64,000 nucleotides of DNA from Amphiduros pacificus (lineage: Eukaryota; Annelida; Polychaeta; Phyllodocida; Hesionidae). How positions within the stretch are numbered: position 1 is the stretch's first letter; every line of letters begins with the position of its first letter. The notes beneath the pieces are model-generated. The model saw only the letters and a list, made by a program, of their open reading frames with translations, ran no database searches and was not told the DNA's origin. Positions 40,275 to 55,264 of this stretch are shown here, in pieces. The translations under genes were made by a program, and so were the position numbers. The stretch covers positions 44,440,447 to 44,504,446 of the forward strand of contig OX439004.1 in assembly GCA_949316495.1 (NCBI GenBank). The letters run 5' to 3'.

Positions 40275-40413
40275 TCATGTGATACATATAAACCAATAAG
40301 AAAAGGAAAACTATCATGTGACTGGTGTCAGCCAATGAGAGAGTAGCAGTGAACTGCTCCAAATCATGTGACATGCATGAACCAATTAGGACCAAGGTGT
40401 GAACTGCTCCTAT
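40275..40413 (+). repeat. Three degenerate cassettes of CATGTG plus CCAAT inside the fold-back element
   Basis: TCATGTGA occurs at 40275, 40314 and 40364. Each is followed within about 15-20 bp by CCAAT (in ACCAATAAG, GCCAATGAG and ACCAATTAG). The second and third cassettes both end with GTGAACTGCTCC. This is a degenerate tandem triplication of about 40-50 bp with promoter-like words. Confidence 0.65.
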
Positions 40414-40418
40414 CCTGT

Positions 40419-40486
40419 AGGTGTGAGATCTGCTCGACACTATGTGAGATTTGCTTCCCACATAGTGTGGAGCAGGTCTCACACCT
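40419..40486. other. Long hairpin inside the fold-back core
   Basis: The arms 40419-40446 and 40459-40486 are reverse complements at 26 of 28 positions, with a 12-base loop. The length (68 nt) and stem are in the range of a small-RNA precursor, but position inside a transposon core suggests either an internal palindrome of the element or a nested MITE. No small RNA function is shown. Confidence 0.75.
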
Positions 40487-41138
40487 GGGCATAGGTGTGA
40501 ATGGTGGCCAGTAATTCTATGGATTCTATTGTCTTAGGTGTCAATGTTCACCATTAATTGTGCTCACAGTAAAAAAAGTTCACTCCAGGCACACTGAGTC
40601 AATCTCAGGATGTCCCCTATTAGAATGCTGTATTTTCTATGGTATATGAATAAAAGAAACTTTAGATTAACCATTTGCTTTTGTTATATTGTTGAACTAA
40701 GTACAAATTCATACAAACACACCTTGTTGAACTAAGTACAAATTCATACTATACCTAAAAATGGTTAAGTTTAAATAAACTAAAAAAATAAAAAACTATT
40801 TTTTTGAACAGGCGGGGGGGTCCGGGCGGGGGGGTAATGTCCGGGGGGGTAATGTCCTAGTTTGGGGGTGATGTCCGGGGGGGTAATGTCCTAGGGGGGT
40901 AATGTCCGGGTGGGTATTGTCCGGGGGGCTAATGTCCGGGGGGGTAATGTCCGGGGGGTAATGTCCTAGTGGGCTACAGGACAATACCCCCCGGACATTA
41001 CCCCCCCGGACAATACCCCCACGGACAATACCCCCCGGACATTACCCCCCTAGGACATCACCCCACCGGACATTACCCCCCCGGACATCACCCCCAAATA
41101 GGACATTACTGGAGTAATGTCCTAGAACCCTGAAAATG

Positions 41139-42892
41139 TACCCTGTAAAATATTAAAAGCATTCACGAATTGAAATGGAGACTATAGATGGCTAAAACAT
41201 GCAGAATAAGATTTTCATCATAAGATAATGGCTCATTTGAAAATGGTTGCCAATATTCATTCTTTGCGATGCCAAAACGCAGTGTTAGAACATGATATTG
41301 CATTGACAATATTTTTATCCTTCACGCAATCAAAGTGGAACACATGGCACTAGTAGCATTCCATATTTCAGCATAATTGTGTTGGATGGGTACTCATTAT
41401 TTCATTATAATCAGCGGCAATTTGTAAATAATAATGTGAAGGGGAATCTAATATTGTGAAGTATATACTTATGACAAATATTTGGGTGAATCACAGGTAA
41501 AGAAACAGTCGTGTGTGATTAAAAAGGTTGGTTAGGGCGTATCAGTGATTGCACATACACCGTTTGCATTACCTTGAAATTCATTAGTGATATCTGTTGC
41601 CAAGATGTGAAAACTAAAAACACAACCTGTGATCAGCACAATCCCCCAATTTGTTTGAAGGAATCCTTTCTTATGATATAAGTGATTTATAAATAGGGTG
41701 TTTCCTTCTTTTTCTGCTTCATCACCAAACCCAGTCGTACATGATAATTGACCTAATCCTAATCAACCGCAATAAAAACAAGAATCATATGTTGTTCTCT
41801 TGTATACGAAAAGCAGTACTAAGTTCAATAATTGTCAACATGCGGGTACTAGTGACCTGGATATTACTGTAGATGATCGGTTCCTCATATAACAAAAGCT
41901 ATTGTAATTAGTGCATATTAGTGATATTAATCTGCATAGAAGTCACCCCGGTGCAGTGTTGTTTTAGTCTCCAGGTAAAAGCATATTTTACAAGTAGTTA
42001 TTGTTATGATATTTCATATTTCAAGATATGGCTTTTGTGAAAGGTTTTGGTGGAGCTTATAGGCCCATACATTCATGTTTAACAACAAAGCTGAGGTGAG
42101 ACATATCCTTATCAGTAGGCTGCAGATATACACTGAATAACACTAAGCAGGTCTTGGCCTAATCACAATAGCTGAACAGCTCATCAAAACATCATTGATG
42201 CCCCATCTGCAGCTGCTGTGATTGGAGACGTTATGGTATTTTATATAACAATAGGATATGCACATAAAAGGCCTAACTTAATTGTTCATATTCTGTCACA
42301 TCACCTGTAAATCATATATAAACATTTAAAGAAATTTAAAATGTGAACTTAAAAGTGGATTAGTTGCATTTTATATAAAGACCTAGATGATATAATCACA
42401 TTAATGAGAGAAGTATGCTATACCGCATTATACCCGAGGTATAATTACATATATATTCACGTACCCCATATCATTGACACTAATGAATAACAAGGTAATT
42501 ACATAGCCTTAATATTTAAAGCTTCATGTGTGTTTATAGCTCTCACATTGTACGGATTTATCACCCTATTACCATCAACAGTTGCTAATTCACTTACATA
42601 TGGGTGGAAAATAATTATGTTTTGTTTCAAATCCTTGTAAATATTCACATATGTCAAACCAATTTAATTCACATCATTACATGAACACAGTTATATGTAC
42701 TGTGGGTTTAACAGCTCATTGCCGCTAAGATTCGAGGGTGTGGCCAGAACTCAGATGGAGGGTGTTGAATTAACCTAAAACGTGGAAATAGATCATACCT
42801 GTCTTGCGCTGGCGCATCTGTTGTAATTTAATAACTGACCGATAAACCATGCGCTTGCCAATTCATCTTCGTCATCTCTGTCTTAAGCATGC
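41139..42892. other. Unique AT-rich region
   Basis: No gene or repeat is recognised in 1.75 kb, and no frame reaches 60 codons. Confidence 0.5.
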
Positions 42893-43213
42893 TGAACTCA
42901 TGACATGGTTCCCATAGTCCTGACATGATTTCCATACTCATGACATAATTTTCATACTCATAACTTGGCTTCCATACTCACGACATGGTTTCCATACTCA
43001 TGACATTGGTACCCTACCGATTACATGATTGTTGTACTCACGACATCTGTCCCCTACTAATGACATGATTTCTATCCACATGACATGATTCCCATACTCA
43101 TGACATTGGTCCCCTACCGATGACAAGATTATGCTACTCATGACATGGTTCCCATACCCATGACGACATGGTCCCTTACTCATCATATGGTTCCCATACT
43201 CATGACATGATAC
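42893..43213. repeat. Minisatellite, about 20-bp unit, about 16 copies
   Basis: Units of the type ACTCATGACATGGTTCCC with moderate divergence and small length changes. The CATGACATG word makes each unit partly palindromic. Confidence 0.88.
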
Positions 43214-45139
43214 TGAGGACAGGAATATCCCATTTATGATATGATAATCAATAAATTAAAGCGTGACATGATCCCGTGCTGAGCATATAGATTTGCCATC
43301 TCTCAGCCGTCTTATATACTGAGAGGTTGCAAACCTCGCTTGTATTACGCTAATATTGACATTTCATGTTCGCTATTAATAATTGTTCCATTTGCGTCTG
43401 TTCTATTTGCAGATTTAAATGTGAGATGTTTTCCTCGGTTAAATTCCTTAACTCCTCCACTTTATTTAAATCATTTCCCTAAGCCTCGTAACCTGCGTTC
43501 GCTTCATCGCACTCAGAAATCCACCTTTCTTATTACCCTTAGCGATCTTAGTAACATCTGCAAATACAACATAATAAGATTTAATCTAATTCATGTTAGC
43601 ATTAAATTTCTCTTTTCTCTCGGGGTTTTAAGACAACATGGCACATTCATTTGATATCTCCGAATTGTAACCCTTCCTCTGCGATACATCATTAGTTTGA
43701 TAAAGGATGTTTCTGATTTCAAATCCCATTTAATGAAAATCCCATTTTTTAATTATCGGTATAGATCGTGTTTTATAATTAACATATGTATATCGATATA
43801 AGTTGCATTCACATCAAGATTTAACTTAAATTTAATACAAGCGATTATATTGTGTAATGTTATTCACCTTTATAAGTAGCCCGATCGTATAAATAAACTC
43901 ATAGAAATAGAATTTCTACTTGGTATAAAGTTCCCGGTATTGAAACCAAACAATGCCATTGGCTTGTCAAATTTCTATCAGCACCTTTTCAAATGTGCAA
44001 CATGATATAAACATCTTTAAGAGTCAAATATAATTGTGGTATGATATTTGGAATATTAAAATTATGATGATATCAAATGGTTTAAAAGCAACGATTTCAG
44101 GCTGTGTTATGTTCTAGCAATCATGATCATTAGTATTTCTGTGGAATCAGGTGACATTTAAAGCTCACATGATTTCTAGTGACAGATCATCATATAATAT
44201 TTATGATTTGTCCACACCAGGTTAGAGAAAAGGGATTGCTCTGTTTGACATCACATTCAACATTACAAAAACATCGAATGTAGCTTTCAACACCAATAGT
44301 GTGTTAAGCTCACTTTAATCGACACATTAATTTGTAATATCATTTGATTTATTATTTGACAATTTATTTCTGAAATTAAGGAAAAGCGTGAAGCAGCTTT
44401 AATACTTTACCGCTGTTAAGAATTTTATTTAATAAGTCCAGAGTAAGATGAAATCTATAAACAATTATTCATTGATAGATTTGGTTAGTAAATCACTTTC
44501 TTATAATGATAAATGCAGTGCTATATATAGATATCCAAATGCGTTATTTAAACGGGATTGATATATTAAACATCATAGTATGTCATAAATAGCAGAGCGA
44601 CTGATATGGATAAGTCATTAGTAAGAATTCATACTGTACTACCTAGAGAGAGAGCGGCCATTGAGTTGCAGCGGTTTGTAGGTTCGCACTCGGTTACCCG
44701 TATGTCTACACTGCTTTTTGGCGTTTGACACGCCTTTTATGAACCTCTGAATGACAAGCTTTTAGTATTAACGACAGTTAACACACAAATGTGTTTTAAG
44801 CTCGCGGTTTCATATTGGATGAAAAGAGTGACAGTGGCTTGTATTGGGTGAAAAGGTTCGGATTATGGCCATAATAAACCAGAGCAAGACCACAGGGTGG
44901 CGACAGGAAAAAGAGGTGGTATTTCCATAATCAATCCTTTTTTAGAATTCTTCGGGGTGGGATACTTACCCTGATAAATATGAGCATACACACTCTGTAG
45001 CTGAACTCGATTTTGACACAAGTAACAGGGCTCCAAAATATCAGAGAAAAAAATGGATATATTAAGTAATTTTATGTTTGAAATGATGTGAACGGATATA
45101 TCATTTTAAAAATCACTGCGGCATGTTAGTGAAAAGTTG
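43214..45139. other. AT-rich region without recognised genes
   Basis: A 104-codon plus-strand frame (43340-43654) has no recognisable motif. The region near 44650-44730 is GC-richer with a GGTTCGCACTC word but no tRNA fold. Confidence 0.4.
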
Positions 45140-45480
45140 TGTTTAATTGGGTGCTGGCGTTTTCGTCCGTTATTCTGTTCGGCCATGGTGTATTCGACCG
45201 TACAAAATAATTCTGCCCCCAAGTTCGACCAGGCTTGGAGAAGCAGACCCCACAAGAAGTCGGCCCCAGTCACTCTGCTGGCTCTGTATCGCCTCAAAAG
45301 AAATACCATTCGAGAAGGGTATTCGTCCCAGAATGCCAAGCTTATATTGAAAATAAAAAAGTAGAGAATAGATAAAGTTATTGATATTATACGTGCAAAC
45401 AGGCACAGTCGAACAGGTTATGGTCGAACGGGAGGAGGGTCAAATAGGGGAACGGTCGAAACAGCCATACACCGTTAAAC
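45140..45480. mobile_element. Possible MITE with TTCGACC-bearing inverted ends
   Basis: About 32 bp at 45140-45172 (starting GTTTAATTGGGTG) resembles the reverse complement of 45448-45480 (GTTTAACGGTGTATGG), both continuing into TTTCG-CCGTT. Further TTCGACC words lie inside both ends, as direct copies on the left and as GTCGAA on the right. The match is imperfect (roughly three quarters of positions) and no clear target duplication was found. The interior frames of 75-78 codons on both strands are not recognised. Confidence 0.3.
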
Positions 45481-45659
45481 TGTTTGTAAGGAGAGATATG
45501 TACTGCCCTCAAAATTCATATTACAAAATGTATTTGAAGGTACAGTAATTGCAATATGATGTGTAGTACAGCAATAACAACTATTCCACGACTTAAGTCA
45601 TCAACACTTTGTTTTCATGTCCTTTCAAGTAAACGCAATATTTTTTAATAATATATTCT

Positions 45660-46006
45660 CATATAGTTGGTTAGCGTTTTCTCTGTGATGATACTCTCGG
45701 TGGGATGCCAATTGGTTTTGCCGAGTAAACTTATAGATATAGATGTAGATGTAGGATACAAAGGTCGTTAGTTTGATTCCTGGATGTGCCGAGATTGTTT
45801 TCATGATACAGTTTCTCATATGAGCTGATCTCTGTATCCGAGGGGTTAGCCCGATGTCGTTAAAAACGTGTGACTGGATGGTGGTTATGCCAGGGACCTG
45901 TGGGATGACAATTCAGGGAAGCCACACCATATCTGTAGATCTCATCATGAAATCACTGAAATTATGTTCAATGTGACGTTAAACCCAAAACAAACAAAAA
46001 AACAAT
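45660..46006 (+). mobile_element. tRNA-derived SINE, plus strand
   Basis: The head contains TAGTTGGTTAGCG (A-box-like, 45666-45676) and AGTTTGATTCC (45770-45780, B-box-like). The roughly 100-bp spacing is longer than in a tRNA and includes a short GATATAGATGTAGATG expansion. The body carries GGGGTTAGCCCGATG, CTGGATGGTGGTTATG and CTCATCATGAAATCACTG. The 3' end reads GACGTTAAACCC followed by an AAACAAAC-rich tail. The same ordered blocks appear in the minus-strand copy at 17.05-17.35 kb. Pol III SINEs of this body and tail type are widespread in molluscs, which supports the host assignment. Confidence 0.8.
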
Positions 46007-46269
46007 TATGCAAATATTTTATAGTTGATAAAGAAAATCACACAACTTAGCAGCTAATTGAAGCTCCGAGTTAAAAATAAATAAACATGTCGTGAATATG
46101 GCAAGATGAATGCAAGGTTGTGTTTTAAAGAAATGATAAATAGAGAAATCATTTCCATTTTAAATGGATTCAGGATTTATTACATTGCCTTCTTGTGAGA
46201 TAATTATTCTGTTAAATTTATTAACACGAGAGTTGCTCGCATTGAGCTCATTGGTAAGCACGAGAAGAG
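46007..46269. other. AT-rich spacer
   Basis: Nothing recognised between the SINE tail and the 20-bp array. Confidence 0.5.
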
Positions 46270-48835
46270 CTGTATAGTGGTGTATAGTTAGCTATGGCGG
46301 TGTATAGTTAGGTGAGGGTGTATAGTTAGCTGTGGAGGTGTATAGTAAGCTGTGGCGGTGTATAGTTAGCTGTGGGTGTGTATAGTTAGCTGTGGAGGTG
46401 TATGGTTAGCTGTGGGTGTGTATAGTTAGCTGTGGTGGTGTATGGTTAGCTATGGAGGTGTATGGTTAGCTGTAGTGGTGTATAGTTAGCTGTGGCGGTG
46501 TATGGTTAGCTGTGGGTGTATAGTTAGCTGTGATGGTGTATGGTTAGCTGTGGCGGTGTATAGTTAGTTGTGGAGGTGTATGGTTAGCTGTGGCGGTGTA
46601 TAGTTAGCTGTGGCCGTGTATGGTCAGCTGTGGCGGTGTATAGTTAGTTGTGGAGGTGTATGGTTAGCTATGGCGGTGTATAGTTAGCTGTGGCCGTGTA
46701 TGGTTAGCTATGGCGGTGTATAGTTAGCTGTGGCCGTGTATGGTTAGCTATGGCGGTGTATAGTTAGCTGTGGCCGTGTATGGTTAGCTATGGCGGTGTA
46801 TAGTTAGCTGTGGCCGTGTATGGTTAGCTATGGCGGTGTATAGTTAGCTGTGGCCGTGTATGGTTAGCTATGGCGATGTATAGTTAGCTGTGGCGGTGTA
46901 TAGTTAGTTGTGGAGGTGTATGGTTAGCTATGGCGGTGTATAATTAGTTGTGGAGGTGTATGGTTAGCTATGGCGGTGTATAGTTAGTTGTGGAGGTGTA
47001 TGGTTAGCTATGGCGATGTATAGTTAGCTGTGATGGTGTATGGTTAGCTGTGGCGGTGTATAGTTAGTTGTGGAGGTGTATGGTTAGCTGTGGCGGTGTA
47101 TAGTTAGCTGTGATGGTGAATCGTTAGATGTGGTGGTGTATAGTTAGCACTGGTGGTGTATGGTTAGCTGTGGCTGTGTATAGTTAGCTGTGGTGGTGTA
47201 TACTTAGATGTGATGGTGTATGGTTAGCTGTGGCGGTGTATAGTTAGCTGTGGCAGTGTATAGGTATCCGTGGCAGTGTATAGTTAGATGTGGCAGTGTA
47301 TAGTCAGCTGTGATGGTGTATAGTTAGATGTGGCAGTGTATAGTCAGCTGTGATGGTGTATAGTTAGATGTTGCGGTGTATTGTTAGCTGTAGTGGTGTA
47401 TAGTTAGCTGTGGCGGTGTATAGGTATCCGTGGCAGTGTGTAGTTAGATGTGGCAGTGTATAGTCAGCTGTGGCGGTGTATAGTAAGCTGAGGGTGTATA
47501 GTTAGCTGTGATGGTGAATCGTTAGATATGGTGGTGTATAGTTAGCACTGGTGGTGTATGGTTAGCTGTGGCTGTGTATAGTTAGTTGTGGTGGTGGATA
47601 GTTATATGTGGCAGTGTATAGTTAGCTGTGGCAGTGTATAGTTAGATGTGGCAGTGTATAGTCAGCTGTGATGGTGTATGGTTAGCTGTAGTGGTGTATG
47701 GTTAGCTGTGGCAGTGTATAGTTAGCTGTGGCAGTGTGTAGTTAGATGTGGCAGTGTATAGTTAGCTGTGGCAGTGTATAGTTAGCTGTGGCAGTGTATA
47801 GTTAGATGTGGCAGTGTATAGTCAGCTGTGATGGTGTACGGTTAGCTGTAGTGGTGTATAGTTAGCTGTGGCGGTGTATAGTTAGCTGATGGTGTATAGT
47901 TAGCTGTGGTGGTGTATACTTAGCTGTGGGTGTATAGTTAGCTGAGGGTGTATAGTTAGCTGTGGTGGTGCATAGTTAGCTGTGGGTGTATAGTTAGCTG
48001 TGGGTGTATAGTTAGCTGTGGGTGTATAGTTAGCTGTGGCGGTGTATAGTTAGATGTGGCAGTGTATAGTCAGCTGTGATGGTGTACGGTTAGCTGTAGT
48101 GGTGTATAGTTAGCTGTGGCGGTGTATAGTTAGCTGAGGGTGTATAGTTAGCTGTGGTGGTGTATACTTAGCTGTGGGTGTATAGTTAGCTGTAGGTGTA
48201 TAGTTAGCTGTGGGTGTATAGTTAGCTGTGATGGTGTATAGTTAGCAGTGGCGGTGTATAGTTAGCAGTGGTGGTGTATTTTTAGCTGTGACGTATGGTT
48301 AGCTGTGACGGTGTATAGTTAGATGTGGCGCTGTATGGTTAGCTGTGGAGGTGTATACTTAGCTGTGATGGTGTATGGCTAGCTGTGGCGGTGTATAGTT
48401 AGCTGTGGTGGTGTATGGTTAGCTGAGGGTGTATAGTTAGCTGTGGTGGTGTATACTTAGCTGTGGCGGTGTATAGTTAGCTGTGGCGGTGTATAGTTAG
48501 CTGTGGCAGTGTATCAGCTGTGGTGGTGTATGGTTAGCTGTGGCAGTGTATCAGCTGTGGTGGTGTATAGTTAGCTGTGGCGGTGTATGGTTAGCTGTGG
48601 TGGTGTATGGTTAGCTGTGGCAGTGTATGGTTAGCTGTGGTGGTGTATGGTTAGCTGTGGCGGTGTATAGTTAGCTGTGGCGGTGTATGGTTAGCTGTGG
48701 TGGTGTATGGTTAGCTGTGGCGGTGTATAGTTAGCTGTGGCGGTGTATGGTTAGCTGTGGCAGTGTATGGTTAGCTGTGGTGGTGTATGGTTAGCTGTGG
48801 TGGTGTATGGTTAGCTGTGGCGGTCTATAGTCACT
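46270..48835. repeat. Large minisatellite, 20-bp unit, about 128 copies
   Basis: The unit is GTGTATAGTTAGCTGTGGCG with frequent A/G alternation (TATAG/TATGG), GCTGTGG/GCTATGG and GGC/GGT/GAT/GCC variants. Between about 46640 and 46870 two variants alternate strictly, making a 40-bp higher-order repeat copied five or six times. Some copies lose one to five bases. GT-rich on plus, it has no long frame. Confidence 0.97.
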
Positions 48836-49724
48836 ATTGCCCTGAGCAGATCAGTGCGGGTCATAGGTCCAGGCAGGCACACAATGGGATGACAGGGTCA
48901 CCTGTCACAATACTCTGCCATTGTGAGAAGAACAAACAATGTGTAGCAATACAAAGGATAGAATGCCAGATAGATGCGGCAGTCCAAGCTAAATGTCGTG
49001 TCTCAGCTAAGTCAGCTAAGTCTAAAGCCATCAGAGTGGACCATTGAAAAGTTTCTATAGAATATATATCAAAGCTACCTGGGTAATACCCCTAACAAAG
49101 CAATATGTGAGGAGACAAAATACGTATCTCAATACATGATCAATTTCTCAATTTATCATGTAATTTATATTACTTTGTGTGTGCACCGCTGCGTTTTTGA
49201 AATACATAGGATTGCAAGATGTTCATAACCTGCACATTTCTTAAACAATGCACATGAAATGTTAGATCAACACAACATTGGAACTGCAGTCCTCTTGATG
49301 TGATGCATAATGGGCTCGCTGAGTAAACATTTAGATGGGGTATACATTATGTCCTTGATGACTTTAGACACGATATTGTACTGGTCTCATGCAGCTTAAA
49401 ACACAATGCATGCGTCGTTATGACACATTATGTATGTCATATGATGAAATGCTGTAACATGAGAATAAGAGAAACAAGTCTTGATACTTATGGATAGCAA
49501 ACTGAACGTGGTACAAAGCCATTGGCAACCTTAATGTTGAGCATCAATTTTCAAAGAAAATGTTTTGCTTTCTCTGATACATAACCTTAGAGGTGAAGCG
49601 GCTAGACGAGAGAAGGCGACATGAAATCCTCATATCGATGGATGACAATGGCATGATAACACATGGTAGACAGTGGGGGGGTTACTTATATGTATGTACA
49701 CTGTACACGAGTCACAGCCCCTGC
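48836..49724. other. Unique spacer between two giant arrays
   Basis: No repeat or gene is recognised. An 86-codon frame (48787-49047) starts inside the array and is not a known protein. Confidence 0.45.
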
Positions 49725-51707
49725 TGCTCATCCCACCCCCCGCTAACGGCATCCCCATAGCACCCTCCCCCGCTAACGGCATCCCCATAGCACCCTCCAC
49801 CTGCTAACGGCATCCCCACAGCCCCCTTGCTAACGGCATCCCCACAGCCCCCTTGCTAGCGGCATCCCCACAGCCACCCTTGCTAACGGCATCCCGACAG
49901 CCCCTCCCCGTTAACGGCATCCCCACAGCCCCCTTGCTAACGGCATCCCCACAGCCCCCTTGCTAGCGGCATCCCCACAGCCCCCTTGCTAACGGCATCC
50001 CCACAGCCCCCTTGCTAACGGCATCCCACAGCCCCCTTGCTAACGGCATCCCCAATGCCCTCTGCTAGCGGCATCCCCACAGCCACCCTTGCTAACGGCA
50101 TCCCGACAGCCCCTCCCCGTTAACGGCATCCACACAGCCCCCTGCTAACGGCATCCCCACAGTCCCCTGCTAACGGCATCCCCACAGTCCCCCACCTTAA
50201 ACAGCATCCCCGAAGCCCTCTGCTAATGGCATCCCCACAGCCCCTCCCCTTTAACGGCATTCCCACAGCCCCCCTGCTAATGGCATCCCCACAGCCCCTC
50301 CCCTTTAATGGCATCCCCTAAGCCCTTGCTAGCGGCATCCCCACAGACCTCCCGTTAACGGCATCCACACAGCCCCCTGCTAACGGCATCACCACAGTCC
50401 CCTGTTAACGGCATTCCCACAACCCCTCCTCTTTAACGGCATCCCCACAGCCCCTGCTAACGGCATTCCCACAACCCCTCCCCTTTAACGGCATCCCCAC
50501 AGCCCCTGCTAACGGCATCCCCACAGCCCCTGTTAACGGCATCCCCACAGTCCCCCACCTTAAACAGCATCCCCGAAGCCCTCTGCTAACGGCATCCCCA
50601 CAGTCCCCTGCTAACGGCATCCCCACAGTCCCCCACCTTAAACAGCATCCCCGAAGCCCTCTGCTAATGGCATCCCCACAGCCCCTCCCCTTTAACAGCA
50701 TTCCCACAGCCCCCCTGCTAATGGCATCCCCACAGCCCCTCCCCTTTAATGGCATCCCCTAAGCCCTTGCTAGCGGCATCCCCACAGACCTCCCGTTAAC
50801 GGCATCCACACAGCCCCCTGCTAACGGCATCACCACAGTCCCCTGTTAACGGCATTCCCACAACCCCTCCTCTTTAACGGCATCCCCACAGCCCCTGCTA
50901 ACGGCATCCCCACAGCCCCTGCTAACGGCATCCCCACAGCCCCCTGCTAACGGCATCCCCACAGCCCCTGCTAACGGCATTCCCACAACCCCTCCCCTTT
51001 AACGGCATCCCCACAGCCCCTGCTAACGGCATCCCCACAGCCCCTGTTAACGGCATCCCCACAGCCCCTCCCCTTTAACGGCATCCCCACAGCCCCTGCT
51101 AACGGCATCCCCACAGCCCCTGCTAACGGCATTCCCACAACCCCTCCCCTTTAACGGCATCCCCACAGCCCCTGCTAACGGCATCCCCACAGCCCCTGTT
51201 AACGGCATCCCCACAGCCCCTCCCCTTTAACGGCATCCCCACAGCCCCTGCTAACGGCATCCCCACAGCCCCTGCTAACGGCATCCCCACAGCCCCTGCT
51301 AACGGCATCCCCACAGCCCCTGTTAACGGCATTTCCACAACCCCTCCCCTTTAACGGCATCCCCACAGCCCCTGCTAACGGCATCCCCACAGCCCCTGCT
51401 AACGGCATCCCCACAGCCCCTTGCCAACGGCATCCCCACAGCCCCTTGCTAACGGCATCCCCACAGCCCCTCCCCTTTAACGGCATTCCCACAGCCCCTT
51501 GCTAACGGCATCCCCACAGCCCCTTGCTAACGGCATCCCCACAGCCCCTCCCCTTTAACGGCATCCCCACAGCCCCTGCTAACGGCATCCCCACAGCCCC
51601 TTGCTAACGGCATCCCCACAGCCCCTCCCCTTGCTAACGGCATTCCCACAGCCCCTTGCTAACGGCATCCCCACAGCCCCTTGCTAACGGCATCCCCACA
51701 GCCTCCT
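49725..51707. repeat. Large C-rich minisatellite, about 24-bp unit, roughly 75 copies
   Basis: The core AACGGCATCCCCACAG is followed by CCCCTGCT, CCCCTTGCT or CCCCTCCCCTTT, giving units of 24-28 bp. A block at about 50191-50450 is repeated almost unchanged at about 50632-50891 (441-bp offset, one clear difference seen). The minus strand has runs of four or more G at short spacing (GGGGCTGTGGGG) throughout. Minus-strand frames rich in Gly, Asp, Ala and Cys follow the unit and are artefacts. Confidence 0.96.

Positions 51708-55264
<3,557 letters not shown>

Larger units (their letters stand above)
40120..41128. mobile_element. Fold-back-type DNA transposon, non-autonomous
   Basis: The left arm (40120-40270) is made of 15-16-bp subunits of the type GGACATTACCCCCC, with variants GGACAATACC, GGACATTAGCC and TAGGACATCACC. 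The right arm (40811-40970) is its reverse complement, with the variants in the same order, so it is a true long inverted repeat. A third arm (40971-41098) directly repeats the left arm, beginning with the same GGGCTACAGG, and the element closes with a small palindrome (41100-41124). CCTGAAAATG occurs at 40110-40119 and again at 41129-41138, a candidate 10-bp target-site duplication. Arms made of tandem subrepeats with a 9-11-bp duplication resemble Foldback/Mutator-like elements. No transposase is encoded, so it must depend on another element. The superfamily assignment is an inference. Confidence 0.7.

Noticed and set aside
40811-40975. CACTA/EnSpm assignment from the CACTAGGACATTACC reading at the inner right arm
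   Set aside because: The left end reads GGCTACAGGACA, not CACTA, and the candidate target duplication is 10 bp rather than 3 bp.
40120-41128. Interpretation as an LTR element because of direct end copies
   Set aside because: The left and third arms are direct copies, but an inverted arm lies between them, there are no TG/CA ends and no coding core. A fold-back element fits better.
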